This document shows, piece after piece, positions 22,991-36,092 of a DNA stretch of 64,000 nucleotides. The stretch is from positions 21,772,995 through 21,836,994 of the forward strand of contig NC_090187.1 in assembly GCF_024679245.1 (NCBI RefSeq), written 5' to 3'. The notes under the pieces were generated by a model. The model saw only the letters and a list, made by a program, of their open reading frames with translations. It was not told the DNA's origin and did not search any database. The stretch comes from Pseudorasbora parva. Its lineage: Eukaryota; Chordata; Actinopteri; Cypriniformes; Gobionidae. Positions within the stretch are counted from its first letter, which is position 1, and each line of letters begins with the position of its first letter. The position numbers and the translations under genes are program-made.

Positions 22991-25900
22991 ATACATTTCA
23001 CACATACATTTTGAATTATGAATCAATAAGCTGATTCACAACCATTTGAATCTTTAATTGAGGATTGAAAAACAAACAGGGAAGAGAAAACAATGCTGAA
23101 TAAAGTCGTAGCTTTTGAAATTTGTGGACCAAAATGTATTTTCGATGCTTCAAGAGATTCTAATCAATCAAGTGATGTGACATATGCACTACTTTGAGGA
23201 TGTTTTTATTCCCTTTCTGAACAGTAAAGTGTGCATACACTTCCATATGCTCTCGGACTAAATATAAAGTATCTTAAAAAGTCTTACAGGTGTGGAACGA
23301 CATTAGGCTGAGTCATTAATGACATTGATTGCATTTTTGGGTGAACAAACTTTTTAACATATAGCCCTCACGTTAATGTAGCAGCAACATAAATATAGTT
23401 TATTTTAAATATTTGTTTAATGGCAGGCCAGTATCATCTATACCAGTACTGATGTCTCATTAAATGTGTTTTTTCTCTCAATTTCTTGGAATGAAATAAG
23501 TTAAAGCAATTGTTGTTGTTGTTTCTGACCAATGCAACATTGTGTTAATACATTAGGATGTTGCTATGTCACCATTTAATTACAATGCAATTTATCAAAA
23601 ATAAAACAAACTAAACTAAAGCCATTTACAATGGTATTTATATGGTTTAAATATACATGGCATTACAGAGAGAAAGAAAGGGTCATGTGTGCTTGCATCT
23701 TGATTTATGCTCATGCCATCCAGTTCATTTTTCTCCCATTAAGAGCAGGCGGTTTGACAGACTGTATTAAGCAGCATGCTATCTTGGCCGACACGTCCGG
23801 CTCTTAACTGCGCTAAACAAACCTTCTGACCTGCTGTTGAGTTGCTCTTCTAAACCGACTCATTCTGAATGAGTTTAAAATGGTTTCCAAGCAGGCCGCC
23901 ACAGAAACTAGTTACTTTTCCCCTCAAGACAGATCAAACTGCCACACGTAGGACGAGCACATGGACATGAAGATCTGCTGAAAGGTATTTTAAGAGATTA
24001 TTGAGCCTTTGCCTGAACTTGGCCCCAAATATAAATTGCATTTAAACTCCATTTAGACCAAAACGCTCTCTGGAGTCTCATCAGGGGGCCAGAAATGTGC
24101 CCAGCAGCTCCAACAGCATGTGTGGTAGCCGTAAAAGACGTCCCAAAAGAGTATTTCTGAAATGCCCTGATGAGACAGACATGGCGTGACATTCAGTCGC
24201 AGGAATGCGCAGTGGATTTGGAAATGTTACTCTATTAAAACTATTATTGAGACAAAAAACTAGCAGAGCTAAACAGATGAAAACATTTACAGTCTTGACT
24301 TTGCAAGGGATGCTACGCTAAATCTGGTGAAGGTACACAAACGAAATGAAACCGTTTCATGGAAATTAAAAGTAACTAGAAGTACACTGAAATTGAAAGT
24401 AAAGTTTTAGGCAAATTAGAGTACATGCATTGAGCATTTATGCCTCAAATAATCTTAATGTGATTACATTGGTCACAACAGCCACACACACACGGTTTAG
24501 ATCTCAAAGTCAAAGCACTGCTTTATTACTGCATCAGTCTAATTCATTTAAACATCAACAAAAGCCATGAACATTCTTGCCATTTGGCTCACATAATGTC
24601 AAACGGTGCCTTGTGCACCCGTCCCATAGCTGTTCTTCTAATGCATTATGGGGCAGCGTTATTGTAATAAAATCATATAATGAATGCAGGATCCTCCAAA
24701 TGCCTTTCTTGGAAAGATGAGGTCACGCAGAGCAGGAGAACATGAAGCTCACTGGGGCAAATATTTTTCTCTAATAAGCAAATGTTCATGGCAGTTCATG
24801 TGTCGGACATGTAGGGCTGCATAAACATGAGATAGAGTAAGAAAACACAAAAACAATGAGCAGATTTCTAGAGCCAAGAAAACAGATGGCTGTTTCTTTA
24901 AATGCAAGCTCTTTTACATCACAGGGGTCTATAATTGTGGTAAAAACGAACGGATTTTAAGGTTATTTATTTGCATGAAGGTCACATTCGCATTATTAAA
25001 ACTGTACTATATGGCTTCATAAAGTTATTGTTACTATCCATATGCATTTTATGGATTGATAGACCAACAAATCATTCTAAAAATATTAATCTTTTCTAAT
25101 AAACAGAGTGAAATGATCAGAAACTGTTTGATAAAATATTTATTTTTCACACACAGTACCGATCAAAGGTTTGGAAACATTACTATTTTTTTTACTATTA
25201 CATTCTTTTTTGAAAGGAGTCTCTTATGCTCATCCATTTAACCTCCATTTATTTGATAAAAAAATACAGAAACAGTAATATTGTGAAAAATTATTATAAT
25301 TTAAAATAATGGTTTTCAATTTGAATATACTTTAATATATACATTATTTATTTCTCTACTGAATTCTCAGCATCAGATTTCAGTGTCACATGATCCTTCA
25401 GAAATCATTCGAAATTGCTGATTTGATACGCAGTTATTATTAATGTTGGAAACAGCTGGGCTGCTTAATATTTTTTGGAACCTGTGATACTTTTTTAGGA
25501 TTCATCGATGAATAAAAAGTTGAAAAAAAAAAAAAACGTTAAAAAAATCGGATCGATTTCTAACAATATGACTTTTCACTATAACTTTTTGTCTATTTAA
25601 CACACACAAAAAGTATTAGAATAAATAAAAGTATTATTAGACATGAATAAAAAAAGCAATGCAGTGTGCTTAGCCATATATATATGTGCTAGTGCATACT
25701 ATACACTGCTTCAGTATAGTATGCACTTAAAACATGCTCTACAGATCTGATAAAATGCATATTTTGTTTAAAAACTCATGTGTGACCCTGATTTACACTC
25801 ATCAGGTAATGAGGTCATTGTTCAGAGGTAAAACTCTGTTTGAGGTTCTGGCTGTAGCGTTTGATTGGTTTTTATTAGCAGAGTGAAGTAAGAGTGTGTT

Positions 25901-26012
25901 TAAGCTATGAGAAGATCTCATTTCCTTCTAAAGCACGCTCTGATAGAGGCCCGAGGTACACCATGCACTTTAGCCAAACATGCCATTTCTGCCAACCACT
26001 GTGGCTTCGATA

Positions 26013-26013
<1 letters not shown>
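22991..26013. other. 3 kb of non-coding sequence, no gene seen
   Basis: Mostly single-copy-looking A+T-rich DNA. A 'CATGATCCTTCAGAAATCAT' phrase near 25389 also occurs near 13109, marking a shared dispersed repeat at about 25300-25530 and 13060-13240. No exon-like open frame with good splice sites was found. Confidence 0.5.
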
Positions 26014-26097
<84 letters not shown>

Positions 26098-26400
26098 CAC
26101 ACACGCACACACACACACACACACACACACGTTTTTGTGACATATGGGGACATTCCATAGGCGTAATGGTTTTTATACTGTACAAACCGTATTTTCTATC
26201 CCCTTACACTGCCCCTACCCCTAAACCGACCCATCACAGGAAACATTCTGCATTTTTACTTTCTCCAAAAAACTCAACCTGTATGATTTATAAGCATTTT
26301 GAAAAGTGAGGACATGGCCAATGTCCTCATTTGTCACCCTCTCCTTGTAATACCTATGTCATACACATGTGTCCTCATATGTCACAGAAACATGCCCACA
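26014..26400 (+). repeat. (CA)n plus microsatellite-linked repeat, copy 2
   Basis: About 58 CA units (26014-26130) run into CATATGGGGACATTCCATAG and the TTTTTATACTGTACAAACCG body, ending before a second CA array. Confidence 0.85.
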
Positions 26401-26449
26401 CACACACACACACACACACACCTACACACACACACACACACACACACAC

Positions 26450-26485
<36 letters not shown>
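26397..26485. repeat. (CA)n with CCTA interruptions
   Basis: Three CA runs are separated by CCTA at regular spacing. Confidence 0.95.
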
Positions 26486-26724
26486 GAGCACTTTTATCGC
26501 ATCATGAGTAGAGCAGGTGGAATCTGCAATTTGATCAACCATCGTCAATCAAATCAACCTCCCTTTGATCTGATCAAAAACTCTTAGCGGTTGCTAATCA
26601 CAATGAGAAAATTCTGCACGGTCAATCATGAAAGAAGGGCGGAGAACGTTCAAGCGTGGCATGGGAATTTGTCTGTTGGATGCGGTTCAAACAGGTGCTG
26701 TAGGTGGTCTGGTCAGCTCGCTAC

Positions 26725-26860
26725 AGGGACAGCTGGTGTGGCGTACTGGTTAAAGCATTTAGCTAACAATCAAAGCTTGCGGGTTCAATTGGTCCATGAA
26801 ATATAATCATTGTGCCCTTCAGGATAGAGTTAAAGCATCTGCTCAATGATTACTTGTTGT
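26725..26860 (+). mobile_element. tRNA-derived SINE
   Basis: GTGTGGCGTACTGGTTAAAG (A-box-like) and GCGGGTTCAATTGG (B-box-like) are followed by a tail phrase, CAGGATAGAGTTAAAGCATC, that resembles the 'GGATAAAAGCATCTGC' tail common to fish SINEs. Confidence 0.6.
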
Positions 26861-27298
26861 GTGATTTAACTGAATCAAAGAGAGAAAACTGCTGATATAG
26901 TAGAATTTATTGCAATCCCTGAAAGTATCACAACAGAAAAAAATATAAATAAATTAAATCGACATAAAACAAAGATAAATTAAAATACCTAAAATACTAT
27001 ATCCCAAAAATCATATTTTACACAAATATATTATATATATATTTTTTTTTTCATCCGCTGATTCTTTTAAACAAATGAAAAAGGAAAATACAGAACAAAA
27101 GTATTGTGTACATTTTTATTTTATTTTAATAATATAAAAAACTGTAACATAAAAAATAATCAAATAGTAATAAAAATATGAATAAAAAATATTTAAAATG
27201 ACTTATTTTATTATTACTTATTTTTATAAGTACACACACACACACAATCAAACTATTAATAACAATAAAAGTTTGTGTTTACATATGTGTGTAATATA

Positions 27299-27302
<4 letters not shown>

Positions 27303-27377
<75 letters not shown>
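27303..27377. repeat. (TA)n microsatellite
   Basis: About 37 TA units. Confidence 0.95.
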
Positions 27378-27380
<3 letters not shown>

Positions 27381-28153
27381 CCAATAGGGAAGTAATTCAA
27401 AAACTTAATTTAATTTAAACTTTAATTCATCGACTGGGCTTTAGGGACAAGCTCCAGAAGGGAGCAGAATCTCCTTGAAACCCATGTTAAAATTCCCAAC
27501 TTAACAGTAAAAAAAAAACATGTTTACAGCCTGGTACAAATTGTGGTTTTCATCTATAAGGCTAATTTTGCCCTTCATGACAACTGTGAGGGGAATTTTT
27601 TTTTATAACTCAGTCGTTTACATTATATAAAGCCTTAAAGTTCTGCATAATTAAGGGCGTGGCCACTTTAAGGGACAGGTAGACAGCCATTTATCTGTCG
27701 TCTAAAGTCATTTCCCCTAATGACTGTCCCACCACTTAGCCCATTTTCTTTTATCCGAGGTGTTTCTCAATGTCAAGGATGCTTCTTTGGCAGGACGGAT
27801 CCTGATTCCTCCGGGCGTGACTCGCGATGACGAGCTGCCAAGATGGCACCGCCCAGCTCGTCCCTACTTTAAGCTTCAGAACGGCTTATCGGAATCCTAT
27901 GGGTGACGTCACGGACACTACGTCCAGATTTTTTTACAGTCTATGACAAATACACAAACATGCATGTAGATTTTTTTATATTTATATATAAAATATTTAT
28001 ATTTATATAATATAAATTGTATAACTATATACAGTATATATGCAAATATGTCTTAAATACATACATGCATGTGTTTGTAGTCAAATATACATAATAATTA
28101 TACACAGTACACACACATCATGTAAACATTTATTTTGGATGTGATTAATTGTG

Positions 28154-28184
<31 letters not shown>

Positions 28185-28854
28185 TAAAGCTGCGAGCAGC
28201 GATGACGGGCCCAAGCCGGTGGCACCGCCACCCCGGTGGCATCAGCTTAACTGTGCACAGCAGGCCAATAGGCATTTAATATGGGAAAAAATAAATAAAG
28301 GGACTATGTCAAAGTCATTTGAATTCACCTCATTGACTGCAGCAACTCGTGCTGCTATGACCAGGAACCACAACAGTCACATCTATGAGATCTATTACAT
28401 TTTTCTCATTAATTTTATGTTAGATGATGTCAAATCTCAATTTTAAAATGAGTGCAGAATACTGTCCAAATGCTAAAGTTGTATTATCCTTAAACTTCTC
28501 TTTATGTGTTTTTGACCTTCCTGTAGCTTGTGATTGCTCACCAATTTTATGCAGCAAAAAGCATGCATGTTTTTATTTCAATATGTGTGGCATTCAATAT
28601 TTTTTTAAATACAAATAAATAAATAAAGCTAAATCACAGAAACCACAACAATGATTTTAATATCAGTGTCAGGTAAGAGTAATATACATGCACAATTTTA
28701 TAAGTCCAGAAGGCCTGTATATTTTTTAAAGATATGTTATATTTTGTGTTGTTTTTTTTTAAACTTATTTTTCACACTAAAGTGATAGCTATTTAATATT
28801 TGTGATAGCCTATGATATAAAAGTGTTAAATTATGACAATCAAGAGACAAGGTG

Positions 28855-29215
28855 ACACACACACACACACACACAAAGTGAGAGAGACCCCCCCACCACC
28901 ACCACACACGCACACACTCACGCACACACTCACGCACACACTCACGCACACACACACACACAAACACACACACACCGAGTGAGCCTGAGAGAGTGAGGGG
29001 GGGAGGGTTAGGACAGACAGAAAGAGAGAGGCATAGTCTGATTCCGATTGAACAAGATTTAAAACAAAAAAATTAAATGTAAATTCTCAAAAGAACTCAT
29101 TCTGTCTGATTTATAAGCTTTTGTACCCATTGGGTCCTCAATTTAGGTCCCTACAGTGACACGAGTCCCCATGAGTCTGTGTGCATTCAGGTTGAAGTCC
29201 CCACCAGGCTAGAAA
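28855..29215 (+). repeat. CA-rich tract and partial microsatellite-linked repeat, copy 3
   Basis: (CA)n with CTCACG units (28855-28975) is followed by CTCATTCTGTCTGATTTATA and AGTCCCCACCAGGCTAGAAA. Only the 3' half of the repeat is present. Confidence 0.75.
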
Positions 29216-29738
29216 AACATGAACATTGAACAAGATTTTAAACAAGAAATAATAATAAAATCTAAATGGTCGGAGAAAATTATTTGAAAAAGAAACTCAA
29301 ATGTGTTTTTTTTATGTTAGTATTTTAGTTTTAAGAATTAATCTTCAAATACAAAATGTTAAAGAAAACCAATATATTGATAAAAAAAAATACAAAAAGT
29401 ACATTCATTTTACATTTTTATTCATTCTGAGTTTGGTGACTATAGATAAAACTAGCCAAGTATTTTATTTTTATATATATTTCTCAAAGACTTATCCAGC
29501 CGTGTTCATAAATAAGGCTATACTCCCACCTTCTTTGTATTTTCACAATGATGAAACTAATTATATAAAACTATATTGTCAACGCTCTACAAATTAACTG
29601 GTTCCATACTTTTTCCATTTTTTTATTCAAACCCAGAAATATATATATTTTGTATCCTTTAATGCTGGCCAAAGCACACAGCAATGAAAGAGCTAATCTT
29701 TTCACCATCAAAATGCAACTGGCCCCCATCCCCCATCA

Positions 29739-29739
<1 letters not shown>

Positions 29740-29827
<88 letters not shown>

Positions 29828-30096
29828 CTGGTGTGCTATCTTTCTGGGGACTCACCATAGACTTAATGGCTTTTATACTGTACCAACTATATATTCTGTC
29901 CTCCTACACTGCTCCTACCCCTAAACCAACCCATCACACAAAACTTTCTGCATTTTTACATTTTCAAAAGAACTCATTCTGTCTGATTTATAAGCTTTTG
30001 TACCCATTGGGACCTCAGTTTAGGTCCCTACAGTGACACGAGTCCCCATGAGTCTGTGTGCATTCAGGTTGAAGTCCCCACCAGACTAGAAAACCA

Positions 30097-30156
<60 letters not shown>
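29740..30156 (+). repeat. (CA)n plus microsatellite-linked repeat, copy 4, plus (CA)n
   Basis: About 42 CA units, then GTCTGGTGTGCTATCTTTCT through AGTCCCCACCAGACTAGAAA, then a second (CA)n at 30098-30156. The repeat body is bracketed by CA on both sides. Confidence 0.85.
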
Positions 30157-30158
<2 letters not shown>

Positions 30159-30194
30159 CAAGTTTATTTTGCTTCAAAACTTATACAATACAGA

Positions 30195-30264
30195 CACACT
30201 GTAGTAAGCTGAAGGTAGAAATCAGCCCCCCCACCTCTTCACACACACACACACACGCACACGC

Positions 30265-30348
<84 letters not shown>

Positions 30349-30387
30349 GTAAGCTGCAGGTAGAAATCAGCCCCCCTCCCTCTCTCT

Positions 30388-30421
<34 letters not shown>

Positions 30422-30466
30422 TAGTAAGCTGAAGGTAGAAATCAGCCCCCCTCCCTCTCTCTCTCT

Positions 30467-30468
<2 letters not shown>
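30195..30468 (+). repeat. three tandem 'GTAGTAAGCTG' units separated by (CA)n
   Basis: The phrase GTAGTAAGCTGAAGGTAGAA and its continuation ATCAGCCCCCC recur at about 30202, 30345 and 30421, each followed by a TC-rich spacer and a (CA)n run. This is a higher-order tandem array. Confidence 0.85.
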
Positions 30469-30508
<40 letters not shown>

Positions 30509-30760
30509 GTCTGGTTCACTATCTTTTTGGGGACTCAGCATAGATGTAATGGTTTTTATGCTGTAACAACCATATATTCTGTCCTCCTACACTGCCCCTA
30601 CCCCTAAACCTACCCATCATACAACTTTCTGCATTTTCACATTTTCAATAGAACTCATTCTGTTTGATTTATAAGCTTTTGTACCCATTGGGAAGTCCCC
30701 ATGAGCCTGTGTGCATTCAGGTTTAAGTCCCCACCAGCCTAGAAAACCATTGTCACACAC
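30468..30760 (+). repeat. (CA)n plus microsatellite-linked repeat, copy 5
   Basis: (CA)n, then GTCTGGTTCACTATCTTTTT through AGTCCCCACCAGCCTAGAAA, then a short CACACACACA at 30753. Confidence 0.85.
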
Positions 30761-32226
30761 ACACAGAGGCAAGGTTTTTTGCTTGAAAACTTATACAATA
30801 TTGCCCTCTACTGGTCATTTAAGTGAGAGCATAAGTGTTGAAAAAAAACAAAAAAAACAACAGTGTGATATATAGAATAACCAGCAGGTGGGAGTATAGC
30901 CTTATTTATGAACCAGGCACGTGTGTCCCTATTTTGTGTTTTTTAGGCTTTTGCTAAGGGAACACCGTTTGAGATATCCAATAACCGTTCGCATTTTAGC
31001 ATCTTCTGTATATTTACTTCATGTTGTCCGAGTTTGGAGGAGATTGAATGAATCGCTTTTGAGGAGAAGGTAAAAACTCAGAGCTCGCTTTCGACTTCTT
31101 GTTATCTTCCAACCAAATTATCTGACTTCCTGTTGGTCAGAGCTAATGACTGTAAATTAGAAAGTTGTCCGGCTCGAAATGTACAATATATATACCGAGT
31201 TTGGTGAATGTAGACAAAACTAACCCCCCGCTTTGGACAAAAGATGGCGCTACTGAGCCCCTCTACCACGCCTGTTTCTGAATCTTTGCTTGCATCTTCT
31301 GGACAGCATGTCTGATGTGTGTGTTGAATTTCATGCAATTTCAAGCATTTGAAGAGTCTCAAAAACACCAAAAAAGATTATTAGACTTTGACACGTTGCC
31401 ATGACAACAGTTTTTCTAGAATCAGGAATCCATTCATATGTCTATATCTGCCATGTTTTGACATTATACTGATGAAGTTTGAAGTAAATCGGGTGAAAAT
31501 AAGATGGGGATTTAAAGCAATTTTGAAAGTGACACACTTCCTGCTGCCAGTTGGTGGCGCTATAACTTTGTCTCACAAAAGTCATATCCATGTGATCGGC
31601 CTCTTACAACGAACACACAGCTGAAGTTTCATCAAAATGAATTAATGTATGCAAAAGTTATAACACACTTCCTGTTTCCTTTTTCTCGCCATAAATTCAT
31701 CTCTTCGCCACGGCCAAACCGTTTGAGAAATCAGAAAGTTGCTCGCAATTTAGCATCCTCAGTGTCTTGACTTCAGGCTGACCAAGTTTGGTGCTGATCG
31801 GGTGAATCGTCTAGGAGGAGTATCGCAAATTTCCGAGCATGCGTTTTCCGAACAACCCATAATAGCTCACTTCCTGTTGGGCTGACACATAACTTAGAGT
31901 ACGAAAGTTGTTCGGCCCGATGAGCTCTATATGTGTACCGAGTTTCATATATGTACGTGGAAGTGTGTTTGATTTATAGACCCCGTTTTCAGACCCCACT
32001 TTAGGGGGCGCTGTCGAGCCCCCCTGCCACGCCCGGGTCCCAGCCTCAGCCCGGCCCTGATGGCCGCGCATTCTGATGCGTGTGCAAAGTTTCAAGAGTT
32101 TTCGAGCATGGGAAGGGCCCCAAAAATGCCCAAATAGTCGCGTAAAAAAATAATAATAAATAATAATAATAACAAATAATCCTTAGAAGAACAATAGGGC
32201 TCTGCGCCCTTTCAGGGCTTGGGCCC

Positions 32227-32229
<3 letters not shown>

Positions 32230-32257
<28 letters not shown>

Positions 32258-32859
32258 CCAAGACAGCTGAGTCGGCAGAACAACATGTCAAGTTTTAAAA
32301 ACACATTTCGAGACTTATGCATCTCGACTATCATTCAGAAAATCCCTCAACTTTTCCAGACATGTTGAATAAAAAAAACTTAAAACGAATGCTCTTGAAA
32401 ATGCACAAAGCTTGTTGCCTAGCACCAGACATGAGTTCTCAGCCCACCTCCACACCATAGACGATCTCTACTGTCGTCATTCCCCAGCGATGAGTGTCCT
32501 TAACTAGATCACAAGAGCTGAAATCACACAGCCTTTCAACACTTTCACAAAGCCAGCTCTTCCCCCTTTCCCTCTCAATCCTTCTAGTTCTTCCCCAGCA
32601 GAAGGTCTTCATTGACGGGCTTTTCAGTAAAAAATTGCTGTCCTGCAGAGCTTCTTTAACAAGCTTATGCAACGATGACAAAGTACATGGAGCCATGCAT
32701 GTGTGTCAGGCTGACATAGTCTGAGCACTTTCCATTTGCAATACTGATCAAAACAAGACTGACCAATTTGTCAAAACAAGCAAAAGAGAAAAACATCTAA
32801 GAGAGTACCATATGTGCATTAGCAAATAAATGAAGCAATGAATTAAGAGGATCAGATTC

Positions 32860-32903
<44 letters not shown>

Positions 32904-33516
32904 TTCCTCGAGCCATGGCTATTTTCAAGAGAAGAGACCGAAACAAAGACAATTTCACAATATTGTAACCGTACTCATAAGACAGGTTACACTATACAAT
33001 ATGGTGCACTAATATGAGATAATCTATAACTCATAAAAAACGTAATGATTACTGATTACTGCACCGGCAACTAATGAAGATTCTCCATGATTATTAGATT
33101 AAGTAATCATTGACTTGTTATAAGTTAAATGTGTCATATTGTATTAATTCCTAATAACATATTATATTAACTAATAATGTAAATTCATGTAAATGAACAC
33201 AATGGTTGATAGTCATGTGCCTCAACAAGTCATAATATAATGACAGGGCGAGTTCGAAAATGGAGATGAAGATAACTTGATAGGATGGTTTGGCTATATT
33301 TGTGTTTCACAGTGGTACCTGTTGCCTGAGAGCAACAGATGAACTTGAAATGTTACTTTTTTTATTAAATATGAAATGTGTAATACAGTAAAAACTGGAT
33401 TAATGTGTTTGTTCAGGTGTCTGGATAAATAAAGAATAAAGTTGATGTTTTCAATTATCAATAATTCAATTATTTTTTTCAACATGAAAATGTCCCAAAT
33501 TTTTGTATTATGTGTG

Positions 33517-33605
<89 letters not shown>

Positions 33606-34500
33606 TACGTTTCTATTTGTCTTCATTTTTACTCAGACGCATGCAGAGAAAACATGAGCTACTTAAACGTCTTTATATAAGCATATCTTATTAACAAGAA
33701 TATGGATGCGGTGTAAAAGCGAAGCTCACATTCATATGTTGTTTGAATGAAAAACTCGTGCAGCGTTTGTACTTCAGACGGTACCACACGCTCAATGCCA
33801 GCTCTGCTTGGCCTTTACAAAAACAGGTCATGGGATCACAGCCAGTTGGCTATTTCTAGCTGGAGTAGAACATTCACAAGCAATAAACACACACTGAGAA
33901 AGAGCATAGCAGACTAAAACAAAGCCAAAAATGAGCAAAAAGAAAAGAAGAGGAGACGGAAAGTAAAAACAGCATTAATATACAAGAACATGGGGTTAGT
34001 TTGCAATTGCAGAGTGCCACAAGTCTGGAAAAACAAACGTTACTGGATGCAGAGGAATCAAAAAAGAACCAAACAATCTCGCAGATACAACAGTCAGTGA
34101 TGAACCTGTTTACATGTGCCATTGTAAGACATGTGTGAGGTGTAAGACAGTCTTAAGACAGACGCCTACAGGGTCACTGCAGACAGATAAATCCCCTCAG
34201 TGTCTGGACATAATCCAAAGACGCTCCTCTCCGCTCCGTCAAGTCATTGGAGTGAGGGAGGGAGGGAGGCAGGAGGGTTTAACACGCACATGCATGTGTG
34301 CAGGTACAGAGCAGGAGATGGTGGTCTCTCTGTCTAATCTCATGATCAACCAGCCTTTTTAGTCGCTCTAATTCTATTAAGGGTGAGAGGAGAATAACCT
34401 GCTGCAGGAGAGACAGAGAGAGGGACATGGACATACAGACGACAACACTGAAAACATTACAGTGAAAAGAAAGAAACTGAAGCTGTCTGTCTGTCCATCA
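32230..34500. other. non-coding stretch with (TG)n and (TA)n
   Basis: (TAA)n near 32228-32254, (TG)n at 32862-32900 and (TA)n at 33519-33601. Otherwise no repeats are recognised. A minus-strand open frame at 32439-32696 looks weakly protein-like but has no homology I can name. Confidence 0.5.
33519..33601. repeat. (TA)n microsatellite
   Basis: About 41 TA units. Confidence 0.95.
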
Positions 34501-35098
34501 TCCTTTGATATACCAACATATATCTATCTATCTGTCTGTCCGTCCGTCCGTCCGTCCATTCATCAACCTGTTTGTCCATCCATCCATCCATCCATCCATC
34601 CATCCATCCATCCATCCATCCATCCATCCATCCATCCATCCATCCATCAACTGGTCACTGTCTATCAATCCATCCATTAATCCTTCTGTCTGTCCATCCA
34701 ACCATCTGTCCATCCGTCCGTCTGTCCATCCATTGACCTGTCTGTCTGTCCATCCACCCATTGAGCTGCCCATCCACCCACCCATCCATCCATCCATCAA
34801 TCTATCTGTCCGTCTGTCCACCCACCCATCCATCTATCTCTGTCCATCCATCTGTCTGTTGGTCCATCCATCCATCCATCCATCCATCCATCCATCCATC
34901 CATCCATCCATCCATCCATCCATCCATCCATCCATCCATCCATCCATCCATCCATCCATCCATCCATCAATCTATCTGTCCGTCTGTCCACCCACCCATC
35001 CATCTATCTCTGTCCATCCATCTGTCTGTTGGTCCGTCCATCCATCCATCCATCCATCCATCCATCCATCCATCCATCCATCCATCCATCCATCCACT
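34480..35098. repeat. large (CATC)n satellite-like block
   Basis: CATC units with TCTG and CACC variants. A variant-rich stretch beginning TCTATCTGTCCGTCTGTCCA occurs at 34801 and again at 34971, so a block of 170 bp is duplicated in tandem. Long open frames (HPSI repeats) are an artefact of a 4-bp repeat without stops. It ends about 200 bp from the candidate first exon. Confidence 0.95.
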
Positions 35099-35294
35099 GA
35101 CAGTATTAAGAAAAACAAACTGAAAAAGGTAATAGAGAAGGAAAGGGTAAAGAAGGTGAAGGAGTAAAAGACCTTGACGACGAAGTGTTAGAAACATAGA
35201 TGCTCTTACACAATGAAAACAGCAACCCCAAACAAACACGATAACAGGTTCAGACGACAACAACAATCAGTGTCCTCTTCTGTAAGGGTCGTAC

Positions 35295-35480
35295 CTCAGC
35301 AATGGTCTGAGGGGCGCCCACGCCTCCCCCAACCCTGTTTCCATTGGACTCGACAGCGACGGACCTGTCCACCTCTTCACCCGCCCCTCCTCCTCCATCA
35401 TCACTGGGGCTCTCTCCGCTCTCTTGCATCTCCTCCAAGGCAATGGTGAATTGGGCGAGGGTCCGTACCATCTGCAGCAT
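35295..35480 (-). CDS. candidate alternative first exon (arhgef17 short isoform?)
   Basis: An open stretch starts at ATG (35480) and runs 62 codons to a good donor, GCTGAG|GTACGACC. The peptide begins MLQMVRTLAQFTIALEEMQE, likely an amphipathic helix, followed by an acidic, glycine-rich tail (SPSDDGGGGAGEEVDRS) and ends APQTIAE. The exon ends in phase 0 and the DH exon at 19838 begins in phase 0, same strand, with no convincing exon between. A short arhgef17 isoform lacking the long N-terminus is therefore possible. I do not recognise the peptide. The frame stays open upstream of the ATG, and a different nested gene is possible. Confidence 0.5.
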
Positions 35481-35935
35481 GCGACACGAGTCCCTCGCCC
35501 CGCAGGTGACTGCGATCGACACCCCCACCCCAAGCCCCCCCAGCCGACAGCTCGATCACCTCCACCAGGAGAGAAGCAGCAACAGGCGGTAGAGAATCAG
35601 AACCCTTCCATAAGGAACAATTTGCAAAAAAACAACTCTTTAAATCCCAAACTGTAAAAATCCAAAGCTGGAGGAGGAATGCGTTTCATCCCCATTTAAA
35701 ACTTTACGCGGTATAGTTCGTTTGCCTTTTGAGGCAGGTAGAGCCAATGACAGTAAACAGAGAGACTGCAGAAAGAGATCAGTGTGTAATGAGAGGCAGC
35801 AGACGGGCACCAGCTGAACGCAGCTCACCAACAGCACTGAGCAGCTGAGCTCAGAGCACCGCTCACAGACCTGACCAATCCATGACCGATCCCACACTAG
35901 CTAATTGGATTGGCTCAGCCTGGTGAGGATGAAAA
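35481..35935 (-). promoter_or_regulatory. possible 5' UTR and promoter for the 35480 exon
   Basis: Upstream of the candidate exon on the minus strand the DNA is non-repetitive and fairly G+C-rich. Two CCAAT motifs occur in minus orientation near 35906-35916 (GAGCCAATCCAATTAGC). No clear TATA box is seen. Position and composition suit a promoter, but there is no direct evidence for a start site. Confidence 0.25.
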
Positions 35936-36092
35936 CACTGAGGTGTGGCTTTGTCTCCATGGCAACAGGGAGGCAGGAACTTCAGTGACTGACAGATAGA
36001 CTCTCCATTCAGTTTACAGCACTATGTTTACACTCATAGGCAAGTGGAAAGAAAGCAAAAAGATTATAAGTGATATGAATATGTAATATAGA

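Larger units (their letters stand above)
28182..32229. mobile_element. composite element with GGGCCCAAGC termini, (TAA)n flanks
   Basis: The left end TTAAAGCTGCGAGCAGCG runs into GGGCCCAAGC. The right end carries the inverse GCTTGGGCCC. Both ends abut (TAA)n tracts. The interior after 30770 has the phrases 'GGTGGCGCTATAAC', 'CACTTCCTGTTGG' and 'CCGAGTTTGGTG'. The middle (28855-30770) is filled with microsatellites and three copies of another repeat, apparently later insertions. It is non-coding and shares the GCTGCGAGCAGC end with the 39.7-45.2 kb family. Confidence 0.65.

Noticed and set aside
32439..32696. Minus-strand frame of 85 codons ending near a possible donor (GAG|GTGGGC).
   Set aside because: No clear acceptor and no recognisable family. 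Considered as an extra exon between 35295 and 19838 but not supported.
34505..35167. Long open frame of 220 codons made of HPSI repeats.
   Set aside because: It is a direct translation of (CATC)n, which lacks stops. It has no start context or homology.
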